A stretch of DNA of 46,019 nucleotides from Clostridiales bacterium (GCA_029070965.1 JAIEBI010000068.1:1-46019), one strand, 5' to 3'. Positions 24,274 through 35,127 are shown, numbered from the stretch's first letter. Numbers and translations: made by a program. Notes: generated by a model from the sequence alone, not told the origin.

Positions 24274-27200
24274 ATGAAATTGACAAAACAATCTAATAGA
24301 ATTAAATCACGCATAGTATCGTTTGCTGTTGTGATAGCGCTCATTCTTTGTGCGGTACTGTCGTTGGGGAATATTTTGCCCGACCGCATAGCGCGTGCCG
24401 AGGACGGGCCGACGACGCCCGCAGCCAAGGTTACGGACGGCATAAGGTTTGTGCAGGTCGCGGCAGGATACGACTTTGCTATCGGTCTTACATACGACCG
24501 TAAGCTTTACGGTTGGAGTACCAAAGCAGAACGCGACACAAGCAATATACAATCGTTGGGCGACTACTACACTGAAAACCCGACCGAGATTAAGGTCACG
24601 TTCCGCAACGGACCTTCTAGCGGTTCTTATTACTGGGGCGCCACTGCGGGGACGTCAAACTACCATACGGAGCGCACCAACGATCAAATCAAGAGTATTG
24701 CCGCCACTGGCACTACCGCGGCATTTGTTACCGAAAAAGGCTACTTGTATACTTGGGGTGTGGACACAGGCACCACGCAAGACGTTACGCATGACGATCA
24801 AAACGGCAATCACTATTTATTATTGCGCAGCACCGTTGCCACCGACGCGGTTCCTTGCTATTGGTATACACCTTATATAATCGACTACTATTATTATAGT
24901 GAGAACCAACAACCTACTTCGGTCGAACGTTCCACAAACAAACCTTCTACCGAACAGATGATTCCGGCCAACGAAGCTACGGCTTTTTCGTCGCTGGCGG
25001 CGGGCGAATATAACTATATATTCATGTTTATTCGCAATTATCCGGCCAACGGAAATCTCGGACATAGCGAATCCGGCAATATGTATCACACGTACGTTTG
25101 GGGTTCGACGCTTTACCGTGCGACGAATATGTCTCCCACCACTGCGGTTGCAGAGTATAGTAGTTCCTCGATATCGGTTCAGATAAACTCCCGCAAAATT
25201 TTCAATACGTTTGTGTCGGAGGGTACCAACGGCATAATGTCTGCTGTTGCGGGCGGCTACACAGTAGGCATCAACAATACCGCCGCAAGCGCGTCGACCC
25301 TTCAATTGCATGGCAAAAACTTTATTACCACGCAGGGCGTAACGTCGTCCGGCAGTAATTATACCGTTACCAATACCTCCGCTTTGGCGGATACAGCCGG
25401 TAATTCGGTAAGCATAACATGGAAGAACGGTGCGTCATACCTCGGCGCAATAGCGGGCGGCAACGGCGGGACAAACGAAGACGGCTCGGTTGTCGGCGGA
25501 GATACCGAAAAGTATTACGCGTACCAAAAGGGTACAGTCAAGTATAACACCGCGGAAGCCGGTTATCTTATCAACTCCAAAGCGGCAGGAACGGGCAGCG
25601 ACAATTTGATTGCCCAGTATTCGGTAGGGGTAACCCAGCAGGGCGATCCGATATATGAAACCGCGCTCAAACCCACGCGTTATTCCGTTTCGCTCGGCAA
25701 CGATATCGGCTACGGCATATCGGGCAACAAGCTGTACGGCTGGGGCGATAACGCCCACGGTCAGCTAACCGGCCAGACGGGCAATAAATCTGAGCCTACT
25801 CAGTTACTTGGCTCCGTTAACTTTACTTCGGTTGCCGCCGGTAAGCAAATGTCGCCCGAAAACGGTACAAGAGCGTTCTTCAACAACACGGATACAATCA
25901 GTGGCAGTACGTTTGCCGCAAAATACCAAAACGACGATAAATATATAACCGGCGCGCTTACGTCGGACGGCACTATTTACGCTTGGAGCAAGGGCATAGC
26001 GGCAAAAGAGTTGACCTACGTGGGTGATTCCGGTAACGCCGCTGCCAAAAAGGAAAATTTTGCTGCCGTGTATTCGGGCTACGGCGAAATACTGTATGCC
26101 GTTACAGTAAGCGGCAAGCTTGTTCGCATAACCAAAAACAGAGCGGGCACGGATTTTGAGCAATACGTGTATGACGAGTTTTATACTTTAAACAGTCAAG
26201 GTACAGCCCAAAAGATAGAAAACTGGGCGGTGGACAAAACCAACAAGGTCGTGTTTACCGTTCCCGATATACCCGAAGACGCCACTACGGCGCAAAAGGT
26301 GTCGCCCAATTTGGGCAACGCCACGTTTTACGTTTGGTCGGCCGCCGCTTCCACTCCCGCGGTTGCCGAGGGTGAGGAAGCACCCGAGTCCACCGTCAAG
26401 ATTAACGGTGGCGCGCAAACTGCGTACAAGCCCCTTGTTTCGGACAACAAAATAGGCGACGCGTACAGAATTGTCGGACTTACCGCTGCCGACGCAAGCA
26501 TTAGATATCTCAAAGCAGACGATTTGACGGCGGACGCTAATCAGCTCACTTACTACGCGCCCAAGTTCTACTTTGACAGTAATGAAAACGGTACCGGCGG
26601 TTACCTTATGACCACCGCACAACAGCAAAATATGTTCACCTTCCGCGAGGTGTACGGTGCTAACGGCGAGGGCGTAGGTATTTATATCGAGCCTAAGCAA
26701 TCGTCTAAGGGTAAGAACATAAGGGTGGACTTTTATATAGCGCGTTACAACAGCTACGGCAAATACAGCGCTACTTATTCTTCAAATCAATACAGCGCTA
26801 CCGATAACGCCATTTATTACGACTATAAGCAATGCAGTATAATATTCTCTATTGCCGATACTACGTCGGTCGTTACTTATTCGCGGTACGCCTCGGAGGC
26901 GGACGGCGGCATGAGCAATATTCCGCTTTTGGATCCCAACAATCAGTATAATACTCATTATTCGCTGGCGGTGCAGGACGTTTCCACTGGCGTTGACGAG
27001 CTTATCAAATTCATTACCGGCAACCATGCCACGGTTAATTCCGCTTTCAAAACAGCCGTAATGACCGAAATGAAAAAGGACAAGGGTTTCCCCGATAAGG
27101 ACAAAATCGAGGCGGGCGACCTTACTTACTATTTGAACGCCGCGGACTTGAAAAAGTACAATAGCGATAAGGTAAACGCAAACGACTACGTTTATCAGTT

Positions 27201-30051
27201 TATTTATACCGACCGCGACGCCGAACGAATTACGCTTACCAATAGCGGTACTAACAACTCCATCATATCGTCGGGATTAGGTGTAGACGGCAAGGTGGAA
27301 ACGATAACGGTAAAAGTCGAGTATTTGCCGAGTAGCTACGGAATAACAAACGCCAATGCCAATTTAACTGCGGAAAACTTCGGTCAAACTTTGCTTAAAA
27401 ACATTGCCACCGACTTTGACAACAGGTATGGCTTGTATGGCTTTGCATACACTACCGAAGGCGGCAAGAATTATCTTACGTTCAAGTACGACGTAGTCAC
27501 GTTTACCGCCACAGGTGCGTCCGGTATGATTTCCTACGGCAACGGCGCCTCCGCGAGCGTTACCGGCTATGATACAAGCACGGCCTCCGCGCGTGCGGGC
27601 GCGAGTTTCAGATCGTATACGCTCAATAGATATACGTATTCCGAAACCAAGGGTTACGAGGAAAGCGAGCTCGTTACAAGCGGTTCAAATAGACACCCCA
27701 CCGATAACGTTACCAACTTTGCATACGTATATTCCATGCCCACGCTTAGACTTAAAGGCTCTAAGATTCCTGCCAATACCGACAAAAACGGTCAAGCTGC
27801 GGGTACGAAAAATACTTTTACGGAAACTCATAACGACACGCAAAGGGATGCCTTGTACGTAGGCGATACCTATACGATACGGCTTTCCGACTACGTAGAC
27901 AAAACGACGGACCCCAACGTAGTAATCAGTTTTTCGTTTAACAACAAAGCAACCAATGATGAGCTTGGCAATTTCAGCAGTCAGTTCAAGGACTATACGG
28001 GGCACAATATGCCTGTCGTTACGCTCACTGCCAACACCATTACCGTACATCCCACTACGGCTGCGCCTATCAACTTTACGGTAGAGGTTCAGCGCTTTGC
28101 CAATGCCGACAAAAATAAATATTTCAAAAACGGCGACGTTGCGGACGAAAAGATTTATCTTACGTTCAACTTTAACAATATTGTCGGCTTCAATATGGCC
28201 AAAAACGCACAGGCCAAAACCGAATACCTCATCACCGAAAATATATCGGTGGATTTGTTCGGCGACGGTGAGGGCGTAAACAACACCGGTAGGCCGTTTA
28301 TAGACATAGTCGGCGCTAACAACGCGTCGTTGGCTAACACTGCGGCTGCCGCAAATGCGTATAGGGCGCTCAAATCCAGCGCGCAAATTTACGGCATAAG
28401 CTCGTCGGAGGACGGCAAGGGCGAAAGCGAAAAACTGTTCACCTATACCAATCCGCAAACTTCTACCGACAAAACCAAATTTACAATCACTCCCAAGCGT
28501 TCGGGATCAGGTACTATACTGTTCTCGGCAAACATTTACGACAAGAGCGAATCGTTCATTCTTACAATCAACGTTTCCGCAGTTACCGAGCTTGGTGATA
28601 ACAACAAGCTTACGATAATCGACGACCAGTATATTACTATCTCCGAGCTTAACGAGGCGCTTCGTAACGCCAACAGCTTTAACGACGACGTAAAGGCCGG
28701 CAAGTATAGAATTTTGTACGACGATCCCACCGCGATACAATGGGAGGACGAGGACGGCAATACAGGCAAGCCGCCGTTTGTCGACAGAGTTTTGTTTGAG
28801 GGCAGCGGCGACAACCGTACAATCCGTTTGGTTTCCAGCAACAGCACCACTCAGCAAAGCAAAACGTACAAGATGTACGTGCGTTACACCAACGCCGACA
28901 GCAACGTAACAAAATACGAGGACGCGCCGGCGGGTTCGATTATACAAATCGTCATTCCCGTAGTGTCGGGCAAAATCAAGCTTCAATCCTCGACGGGCGG
29001 GGACTTGGTTGCGGATATAAATTGCCGTAACATTGACAAAGACAACTGGTGGACGCAAAGCGGCGACAAGCTGGAAACGCGCGTAACTATCGACTTGCAG
29101 TATTTGCTTAACCTTGACAACACCGAATCGCCCGACAAATACAAGATTTTCCTCGTTTCGGCGGACAGCGCCGCAACTAAGTATTTCCAATACGACAAGG
29201 GCGCGGGCGATAGATCCATACAAATTACGCCCAAGATGAATACCAACAAAAACTACGAGCTTAACGTATCCGTTTATAAGGAAGGCGAAAACACCACCAA
29301 GGTGCTTTCCTTCGAGGTCGGAGTTAAGGGTATTCTTACCACGTTGCCCGTTATGACAAACGACGACGGAATTATCGGCTACGGCAATATTTGGCTGTAC
29401 TCGGCGGCAATCGTGTTCGGCGTATTGTTCATAATCTTTATGATACGCTTTATCGTGTATATGCGTCGCAGATCCAAGCAGCGCGCAATTATCAAGCGCA
29501 ACCAAGAGCTTATTCGCTTGCGCGACCGTATGCACGGCAAGGCAAATGCCGCCACGCGCGAGCAGCTTGTCAAATCCAAGCTCAAAATGGAAGATCCCAA
29601 GTACGCAAAAATGTTCAACGATATGCGCAGGGATAAGGAAGAAGAAAGCGGTGTAGCGCTTGTCAATTCAGACCTTGCGGCAACCGCCGACAAAAAGACC
29701 AAAAAGAAAAAGAAAGGCGGCAAAAAATCGGTAGCCGAATTAAAGGCAGAGTTGGCGGCAAAGAAGGCGGCGTTCGCCGCTGCGCAAGCCGGCAACGCTC
29801 AACCGGTCAATCCGTTTACAGCCGACGTACCTATGGACGGTGGTGGCTTTGTCGCGCCTGACGGCGGTTACGCGCAGGACGGCGGCTTTGCGCCCGATGG
29901 CGGATACGCACAGGACGGCGGGTTTGCCGACGGCGGTGGATATGCCGCGGACGGCGGCTTTGCCGAGGGTGGCGGCGACTACGGCGCCCAAAGCATTGAC
30001 GGTAGCGAAATAATCTTCGACGCGTCCGATATGGGCGACGGAAATATGTAA
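24274..30051 (+). CDS. Giant protein A: RCC1-like repeats, single membrane helix, Gly-rich tail
   Basis: This 1925-residue protein starts with a signal peptide (hydrophobic 14-36, cleavage likely after ARA near 42). The first 630 or so residues of the exported part contain about seven units of the form F..VAAG......T..G.LY.WG, the pattern of RCC1/regulator-of-chromosome-condensation beta-propeller blades (for example near 58-81, 145-165 and 470-500). A long Thr/Ser/Asn-rich, beta-type region follows. One membrane helix lies at about 1708-1730, then some 195 cytoplasmic residues: a basic helix, KKTKKKKKGGKK near 1808, and a DGGF/YA repeat tract (about 1854-1905). It is first in a three-gene operon. 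Extracellular RCC1 proteins occur in Firmicutes, but this combination with a structured cytoplasmic tail is not one I recognise. The ATG follows TAGGGT. Confidence 0.85.
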   Translation: MKLTKQSNRIKSRIVSFAVVIALILCAVLSLGNILPDRIARAEDGPTTPAAKVTDGIRFVQVAAGYDFAIGLTYDRKLYGWSTKAERDTSNIQSLGDYYTENPTEIKVTFRNGPSSGSYYWGATAGTSNYHTERTNDQIKSIAATGTTAAFVTEKGYLYTWGVDTGTTQDVTHDDQNGNHYLLLRSTVATDAVPCYWYTPYIIDYYYYSENQQPTSVERSTNKPSTEQMIPANEATAFSSLAAGEYNYIFMFIRNYPANGNLGHSESGNMYHTYVWGSTLYRATNMSPTTAVAEYSSSSISVQINSRKIFNTFVSEGTNGIMSAVAGGYTVGINNTAASASTLQLHGKNFITTQGVTSSGSNYTVTNTSALADTAGNSVSITWKNGASYLGAIAGGNGGTNEDGSVVGGDTEKYYAYQKGTVKYNTAEAGYLINSKAAGTGSDNLIAQYSVGVTQQGDPIYETALKPTRYSVSLGNDIGYGISGNKLYGWGDNAHGQLTGQTGNKSEPTQLLGSVNFTSVAAGKQMSPENGTRAFFNNTDTISGSTFAAKYQNDDKYITGALTSDGTIYAWSKGIAAKELTYVGDSGNAAAKKENFAAVYSGYGEILYAVTVSGKLVRITKNRAGTDFEQYVYDEFYTLNSQGTAQKIENWAVDKTNKVVFTVPDIPEDATTAQKVSPNLGNATFYVWSAAASTPAVAEGEEAPESTVKINGGAQTAYKPLVSDNKIGDAYRIVGLTAADASIRYLKADDLTADANQLTYYAPKFYFDSNENGTGGYLMTTAQQQNMFTFREVYGANGEGVGIYIEPKQSSKGKNIRVDFYIARYNSYGKYSATYSSNQYSATDNAIYYDYKQCSIIFSIADTTSVVTYSRYASEADGGMSNIPLLDPNNQYNTHYSLAVQDVSTGVDELIKFITGNHATVNSAFKTAVMTEMKKDKGFPDKDKIEAGDLTYYLNAADLKKYNSDKVNANDYVYQFIYTDRDAERITLTNSGTNNSIISSGLGVDGKVETITVKVEYLPSSYGITNANANLTAENFGQTLLKNIATDFDNRYGLYGFAYTTEGGKNYLTFKYDVVTFTATGASGMISYGNGASASVTGYDTSTASARAGASFRSYTLNRYTYSETKGYEESELVTSGSNRHPTDNVTNFAYVYSMPTLRLKGSKIPANTDKNGQAAGTKNTFTETHNDTQRDALYVGDTYTIRLSDYVDKTTDPNVVISFSFNNKATNDELGNFSSQFKDYTGHNMPVVTLTANTITVHPTTAAPINFTVEVQRFANADKNKYFKNGDVADEKIYLTFNFNNIVGFNMAKNAQAKTEYLITENISVDLFGDGEGVNNTGRPFIDIVGANNASLANTAAAANAYRALKSSAQIYGISSSEDGKGESEKLFTYTNPQTSTDKTKFTITPKRSGSGTILFSANIYDKSESFILTINVSAVTELGDNNKLTIIDDQYITISELNEALRNANSFNDDVKAGKYRILYDDPTAIQWEDEDGNTGKPPFVDRVLFEGSGDNRTIRLVSSNSTTQQSKTYKMYVRYTNADSNVTKYEDAPAGSIIQIVIPVVSGKIKLQSSTGGDLVADINCRNIDKDNWWTQSGDKLETRVTIDLQYLLNLDNTESPDKYKIFLVSADSAATKYFQYDKGAGDRSIQITPKMNTNKNYELNVSVYKEGENTTKVLSFEVGVKGILTTLPVMTNDDGIIGYGNIWLYSAAIVFGVLFIIFMIRFIVYMRRRSKQRAIIKRNQELIRLRDRMHGKANAATREQLVKSKLKMEDPKYAKMFNDMRRDKEEESGVALVNSDLAATADKKTKKKKKGGKKSVAELKAELAAKKAAFAAAQAGNAQPVNPFTADVPMDGGGFVAPDGGYAQDGGFAPDGGYAQDGGFADGGGYAADGGFAEGGGDYGAQSIDGSEIIFDASDMGDGNM
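29833..29990 (+). repeat. DGG(F/Y)A repeat tract in protein A tail
   Basis: About eight units of 5-7 residues such as APDGGYAQ and QDGGFA encode an acidic, Gly-rich, probably disordered tail immediately after a Lys-rich stretch. Confidence 0.85.
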
Positions 30052-30069
30052 GGGGAGGATAGAGTAATT

Positions 30070-33000
30070 ATGCAAAGAACATCATTAAAACGCAACGTAT
30101 TACTGTTATCGGTCCTTATTATAGCCGTTTTGGCGCTGTTTGCGGCACTGCTTTTACCATACGGCTCGGCTTCGGCTGACGTTGTTACAAGCATAGGCAA
30201 CAATGCGGGTAGCGACAGCAACAACGGTAGCGGCTTTATCAACCTCACTTTTGACGTAAACGGTCAGGAGCAGGAATCTACCGACGCCGACAGCACAGCG
30301 GATAAAATCAATGCAAATAACTCCAAGCAATTCAGGAAACGCACAATCTCCGCGACCGCTGTATCGGGCGATACATCCGGCGACAACTACAGCTTTATCA
30401 AATCGACTATCATAAACAGCAACCAAAACTATACTGTTGTGATAGGGGACGAGAGCGAAACCGAATTCGAGACAATTATTGTCGAAGCTCGTTCTATGAT
30501 ACAAAGCGGCGTAGGCTATTTTTCGGTTGACATTCACAATACCGACAATTCGTCCGTTCCGATTAAAACGGTGTATTTCAGAGTGACAATCAACGACACC
30601 TTGGTGCAAAGCGGTATCGATCATAAATCGTTGTATGTCGGTTATAACGTAAACTCCGCCGGCTTGGAATATACCGGCAACAACGTCACTACGGAAAACG
30701 GACAGCCCGTAACGTCCTACGATGCAGTTAATAAAGTGCATCAAGCCATCAAGACTGTCGACAATTTCTCTACCGTCGAAATCGACCTTAGCGAGCTTTT
30801 GTTGGGCCGTGCGTTGTACGTGGAAAATACGCAAGCGGGTGGCACCGACACCGCACTTACCGACGGCTCGGGATCCACAAAAATGTGGACTGTCAAATCG
30901 GTCACCAATTTCAAGATTGACGATGTAACGTTCCGCGGTATTCCCGGACTTACGCTCAAAAACCAAATCAAGAGCTCTACGCCTACCGACAATGCTTTTG
31001 TACGTGTTTCGCCCCGCATTACCGGAGTTGTGGAAGTGTATTCGTCCACTATCAGCAGCTACAACCAGCAGCCCGGCAATTCCAATAAAGAGTTTTGGAA
31101 TGAAACGCATATAATGGAGGTGTCGATAAGCAAGATCGACGCACGCTCTACCGATACCAAGGATAAAATACTTATACCGTTTAAGTTTGCTCCCGCCAAC
31201 CCGCAAAAGAAGGAAATCAGCTCCAATATTTTGCGGCTTAACGTAACGTCGCAAAATACTTACGATTTGGCTACGCAAACGTATATCCGTCCCGACGAAA
31301 ATGACGATTCCAGCGACTACTGCTCTATAATACTCCGTCCGACCGACCTTATGGAGTACAGTGCGCCTATCAGGGACGACAGCGAGTATGCGCCTAAGTT
31401 CGATCATAACTCTACAACGTTAAACGGCGATACCAATCTCAAGCCCGAGGACTTTACGATAGAACGCGTAAAGAAGGACGGCAATAATTACGTGCTTGAC
31501 GAAACTACCGAAACCGGCGAACAAAAGGCGTTTACCGGTATGTATAGAATTACGGGCAAAAAGAGCGATCTTGCCAACAGCACGTATACTGTAAGTTTCT
31601 CTATCAACTACTACACGAGCGAAGGTTCCAACGTTCAAAGCTACGACGCGAGCGTTGTTCTTACCACGTACGGCGGATATCAAATTAAATTCGCTCCCAT
31701 CAAGGGTAAAAAGGAGGTCACGTACAACGCGCTCAACTCCGACGTGTTCGCCGATATGCGCGCTCGCGGTTACCTTCTTACCGATGCGGGATCGAACAAC
31801 GAGGATCAGCTTTCGGCAACGTTCGCCAACAACGTGCTTACCCTCGATCCCAAGGTAGATAATATCAAGGGTCAAACCAAAGCTACCGTTTGGCTCAAAT
31901 TTACCAACAATAGCAGACAAACGATTACCTTCAATTCGGAGATAATCGATATCGACGTAAACGCGGGCGATTTGTTTAGACGGTTTGAAACTTGGGAAGC
32001 CGCGCTTATAATTGCCGCGGCATGCCTCGGCGGACTTATTATCATACTGTTTATCGTATGGGTATTCCTTCACGCGCTGTCTAAGCGCAAGCAGGACGAG
32101 CTTGCTATGCAGGCGCCCGTGTCGTCGTACATTGTCAAACTCAACTCCACGATAGCAGCCAACCAAGCACAGGCACGCGCGGCGCAAAACGCGGCGTTGT
32201 CGCAGGCGAGCACGCAAATGCTTTTGGGCGCAGGCCCCGCAACAGGTGCGGCGCCGCTGCCCGATACCTTGCAGCTTGCCACGGGTCAACCGTCTTCGCC
32301 GGCAATGTCTTCGCCTTCGTCGCCGCTTATGAGCGAGCCGCAGGCAACCGTTCCGCCTACAGACGGTGATGAAAACTTGAACGAGCTTATCGCCAAATAC
32401 ATTTCGGACGACGAGCTGTTAGAGCGCATATTCACCGAAAAGTACGAGCCGAAGGGTATGGTTCGCCGCACGTTCTTCAAGTCCAAGGACTTGCAGGCGC
32501 GCGAGCTGGATAAGGAAAAGAAACGCATTATCGAGCGTTACAAATCGCCCATGCCTATGGACGAGGCCATAATGAGCGAATCGGAAATCAAAAAGGCAGG
32601 TGGTGTTTCTACGCCCGCCGCGACCTCCGAGCCTATGGCTACCGAGCCCGAAGCTGTGGAAATGTTCGCGCTCGATTTCGATCCCGACTCGCCGTTGTAC
32701 GTCGAGCCGGAAAAGGCAGGCGACGAGTTTATCGAGGAAAAGATCGATATCGACACCTCGCCGGAGGAGAGCAGGCTACGCAATATCGAGCGTCAAAACG
32801 ATATCCTGAACAAAGAGCTTACCGAGCTTAAAGTACGTTTGGATAAGGTTCAGACCGAGGTCGACCGAGCCAAGACGATGGAAGAGGAATTGCGCGAAAA
32901 GATTGCCAAGGCCGAAAGCGACGACGAGCAGTATACCAAAGATATCGAGGAGCTCGAATTCAAGCTTGCGTCGGCTAAGAATAAAGACAAGCCGACGATT

Positions 33001-35127
33001 ACGCGCGATATCGGCATCAAAGAGGAAAAGAAAAAGCGCAACAGCGACGAGCTGGAGCGTCTCCGTCAAGAGCTCGAAACGCTGCTCGGCAACGGCGACC
33101 GCATCAACGGTATTTATTCCAAGCTCAACGATTTGCAACAGCAAAAGAATGCCGATTTGGAGCGTGCGGTTACCGACCTCGAAAAGGCGAAAAAGGACTA
33201 CGACGCCTACGTCGAGCGCATGGAAATTTTGCGCAAGCGTCAAGAACTGGAAGCCAAGGTTGTTACTTTGGAACCGTTGTTGCAGGCTGTCAACAATACC
33301 GATTACGAGCTTAGACGTATTGACGTGTTGGAGGTGGAACAGGACAAGGAGCGCGAATCGCTCAAATCGGCGGTTGCACAAGCCAAATCGCAAATTTTGG
33401 GCGCTACCGACTTCGGCATCATAGCCGACCTCAACGCTCAAATCTCCGACGCCAACTCTCGGTTGTCCGAGCTCGAACGCGAAATCACCAAGACTACAAA
33501 GCAAAAGTCAGACCTTAATATCGAGCTTAATTCGCAACGCCGCAAGGCAAACGACTTTATCACCAAAAACGAGATTCCGCTGGAAGAGGTTATCAAAGCG
33601 GACGACAAGGTTTTGGGCGCGATAGAATTCGAGCTTGTCAAGGCGCGCAAGGAAAAGGAAAAGGAGGAGGCGGAAAAGGCTGTTGCCAACGCCCAAGCCG
33701 TGTACGACGACTTGTCCGCTTCGGCCAACGACGTTACCATGATTGCCATGGAGGTCGCGTCGGCTATATCCGAGCTGGAAGACGAGATTGCCCAAACTCA
33801 AACGGCTCTCGACGATATCAACGCTCAAATGGAAGCGGCGTCCGAGGACGAAAAGCTGGAGCTTATGGTATCGCAAGGCGATACTTCCGACAAGCTGGAA
33901 GAACTCAAAGCCAAGCTTGAGCAAACCAATATCGACGGCACCAAGCGCAAGATGGAGGCTCAGGCGGAATACGACGAGCATCTTGAACGTGCGCGCGGCG
34001 ATCTCGACAGAGCTAACGAGGACTTCGAGCAAGCGTGCAAGTCGTTTGACGAGTTTGTCAACAACACCAACCCGCTCGACCTCATCACTTCGGGCAGCGG
34101 TTTAATCAGTAAGGACCAAGCCAAGATAGAGGCGGAAAACCTCAAAAAGCAGCTTGAGCGTTCCAAGCTTGAAGCCGAGCAAGCCCGTCTTGCCGCGCAG
34201 CAGGCGCAAGAGCAAGCCGAGGAAGCACGTCGCAAGGCGCAGGAGGAGGCTGAGGAAGCCCGCCGTCAGGCCGAGGCCGACGCGCAGGAAGCTGTAGAAC
34301 GTGCAGAGAAGGCACGTCTCGAAGCTGAGGAAAAGGCGAAAGCGGATATAGAAGCCGCCGAGCAAGCGCGTAGAGAAGCTGAGGAGGCTATGGCTGCCGA
34401 GGCCGAGGAAGCCAAACGTAAGGCTGAGGAAGACGCCGAGGAAGCCAAGCGCAAAGCTCAAGAGGACGCCGAGGAAGCACGCCGCAAAGCGGAGGAAGAT
34501 GCCGAAGAGGCAAAGCGCAAAGCCCAAGAGGAAATCGAGGAAATGCGCCGCAAAGCCGACGAGGAAGCGGAAGCCAAGCGTTTGGAAGAAGAAAACAAGC
34601 GCAAGGAAGAAGAGGCGCGTCAAAAGGCGGAAGCCGAGCGCGCGGACGCCATTGCCAAAAAGGTTGCGTTGCGTAGGGATCAGATTATCGCCATTCGCAA
34701 CGAAATGAAGGAACTCAAGAGCGACGAGGAAGCCAAGAACTTGCGCGAACGGCTGTACAATTTGCAGCTCACGTTCGACGAGGACGAACGCGGTTCCACC
34801 GAGCTTATGGATTTCTACAACAAGACCATGGACGATATTCAAAACAGCGGCGAGATAGCGCGGTTAAAAGCCGAAAACGCCAAAAAGCCGCAACGTATTG
34901 TTCGCAAGGTCACGGAGCGCGTCAACCGCATACCCAAGCGCAAACCCGGTGCGGGCGCAAGACCCGGCGCGAGACCGGGTGCGCGACCTCCGGCACGTCC
35001 GGGCGCAAGACCGGGTGCAAGTGCGCGTCCTGGTGCGCGGCCTCCGGCACGTCCGGGTGCAAGACCTGGCGCAAGGCCTCCGGCACGTCCGGGTGCAAGA
35101 CCGGGCGGTCCCAAAAGACCGAGGTAA
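30070..35127 (+). CDS. Giant protein B: exported domain, membrane helix, long cytoplasmic coiled coil
   Basis: This 1685-residue protein has a signal peptide (1 to about 36, ASA before Asp) and an extracellular beta-type domain to about 640. A membrane helix (about 642-670) is followed by roughly 1000 cytoplasmic residues: a Pro-rich linker, a short conserved-looking helical part (AKYISDDELLERIF), a coiled coil (about 899-1360), an Ala/Glu/Lys/Arg helix with 11-residue repeats (about 1358-1537), and a strongly basic Arg-Pro-Gly-Ala tail (about 1621-1685). It starts 18 bases after protein A with GGGGAGGA as ribosome-binding site. Topology matches protein A (type I), so the two may pair in the membrane. 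No known family is recognised; the AEEARRKA helix is TolA-like in composition only. Confidence 0.85.
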   Translation: MQRTSLKRNVLLLSVLIIAVLALFAALLLPYGSASADVVTSIGNNAGSDSNNGSGFINLTFDVNGQEQESTDADSTADKINANNSKQFRKRTISATAVSGDTSGDNYSFIKSTIINSNQNYTVVIGDESETEFETIIVEARSMIQSGVGYFSVDIHNTDNSSVPIKTVYFRVTINDTLVQSGIDHKSLYVGYNVNSAGLEYTGNNVTTENGQPVTSYDAVNKVHQAIKTVDNFSTVEIDLSELLLGRALYVENTQAGGTDTALTDGSGSTKMWTVKSVTNFKIDDVTFRGIPGLTLKNQIKSSTPTDNAFVRVSPRITGVVEVYSSTISSYNQQPGNSNKEFWNETHIMEVSISKIDARSTDTKDKILIPFKFAPANPQKKEISSNILRLNVTSQNTYDLATQTYIRPDENDDSSDYCSIILRPTDLMEYSAPIRDDSEYAPKFDHNSTTLNGDTNLKPEDFTIERVKKDGNNYVLDETTETGEQKAFTGMYRITGKKSDLANSTYTVSFSINYYTSEGSNVQSYDASVVLTTYGGYQIKFAPIKGKKEVTYNALNSDVFADMRARGYLLTDAGSNNEDQLSATFANNVLTLDPKVDNIKGQTKATVWLKFTNNSRQTITFNSEIIDIDVNAGDLFRRFETWEAALIIAAACLGGLIIILFIVWVFLHALSKRKQDELAMQAPVSSYIVKLNSTIAANQAQARAAQNAALSQASTQMLLGAGPATGAAPLPDTLQLATGQPSSPAMSSPSSPLMSEPQATVPPTDGDENLNELIAKYISDDELLERIFTEKYEPKGMVRRTFFKSKDLQARELDKEKKRIIERYKSPMPMDEAIMSESEIKKAGGVSTPAATSEPMATEPEAVEMFALDFDPDSPLYVEPEKAGDEFIEEKIDIDTSPEESRLRNIERQNDILNKELTELKVRLDKVQTEVDRAKTMEEELREKIAKAESDDEQYTKDIEELEFKLASAKNKDKPTITRDIGIKEEKKKRNSDELERLRQELETLLGNGDRINGIYSKLNDLQQQKNADLERAVTDLEKAKKDYDAYVERMEILRKRQELEAKVVTLEPLLQAVNNTDYELRRIDVLEVEQDKERESLKSAVAQAKSQILGATDFGIIADLNAQISDANSRLSELEREITKTTKQKSDLNIELNSQRRKANDFITKNEIPLEEVIKADDKVLGAIEFELVKARKEKEKEEAEKAVANAQAVYDDLSASANDVTMIAMEVASAISELEDEIAQTQTALDDINAQMEAASEDEKLELMVSQGDTSDKLEELKAKLEQTNIDGTKRKMEAQAEYDEHLERARGDLDRANEDFEQACKSFDEFVNNTNPLDLITSGSGLISKDQAKIEAENLKKQLERSKLEAEQARLAAQQAQEQAEEARRKAQEEAEEARRQAEADAQEAVERAEKARLEAEEKAKADIEAAEQARREAEEAMAAEAEEAKRKAEEDAEEAKRKAQEDAEEARRKAEEDAEEAKRKAQEEIEEMRRKADEEAEAKRLEEENKRKEEEARQKAEAERADAIAKKVALRRDQIIAIRNEMKELKSDEEAKNLRERLYNLQLTFDEDERGSTELMDFYNKTMDDIQNSGEIARLKAENAKKPQRIVRKVTERVNRIPKRKPGAGARPGARPGARPPARPGARPGASARPGARPPARPGARPGARPPARPGARPGGPKRPR
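34426..34557 (+). repeat. Four tandem 33-bp repeats (11-residue helix units)
   Basis: The units are E/Q-E-D-A-E-E-A-K/R-R-K-A, the last being QEEIEEMRRKA. Eleven-residue periodicity indicates a hendecad coiled coil or stable single alpha helix. Confidence 0.85.
34945..35124 (+). repeat. Arg-Pro-Gly-Ala repeat tail of protein B
   Basis: Tandem imperfect DNA repeats encode PGARPGARP and PARPGARPGA units, ending in GGPKRPR. The tail is about 60 residues, highly basic, without acidic residues, and likely disordered. Confidence 0.88.

Noticed and set aside
24274..30051. RCC1 repeats as a sign of eukaryotic contamination
   Set aside because: The signal peptide, operon context, promoter and codon use are bacterial, and RCC1-like repeats are known in exported bacterial proteins.
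30154..31407. Long minus-strand open frame opposite protein B, and similar ones opposite A and C (for example 39781-41379)
   Set aside because: They lie wholly opposite well-supported genes, lack ribosome-binding sites and have Arg/His/Tyr-rich translations typical of antisense shadows.
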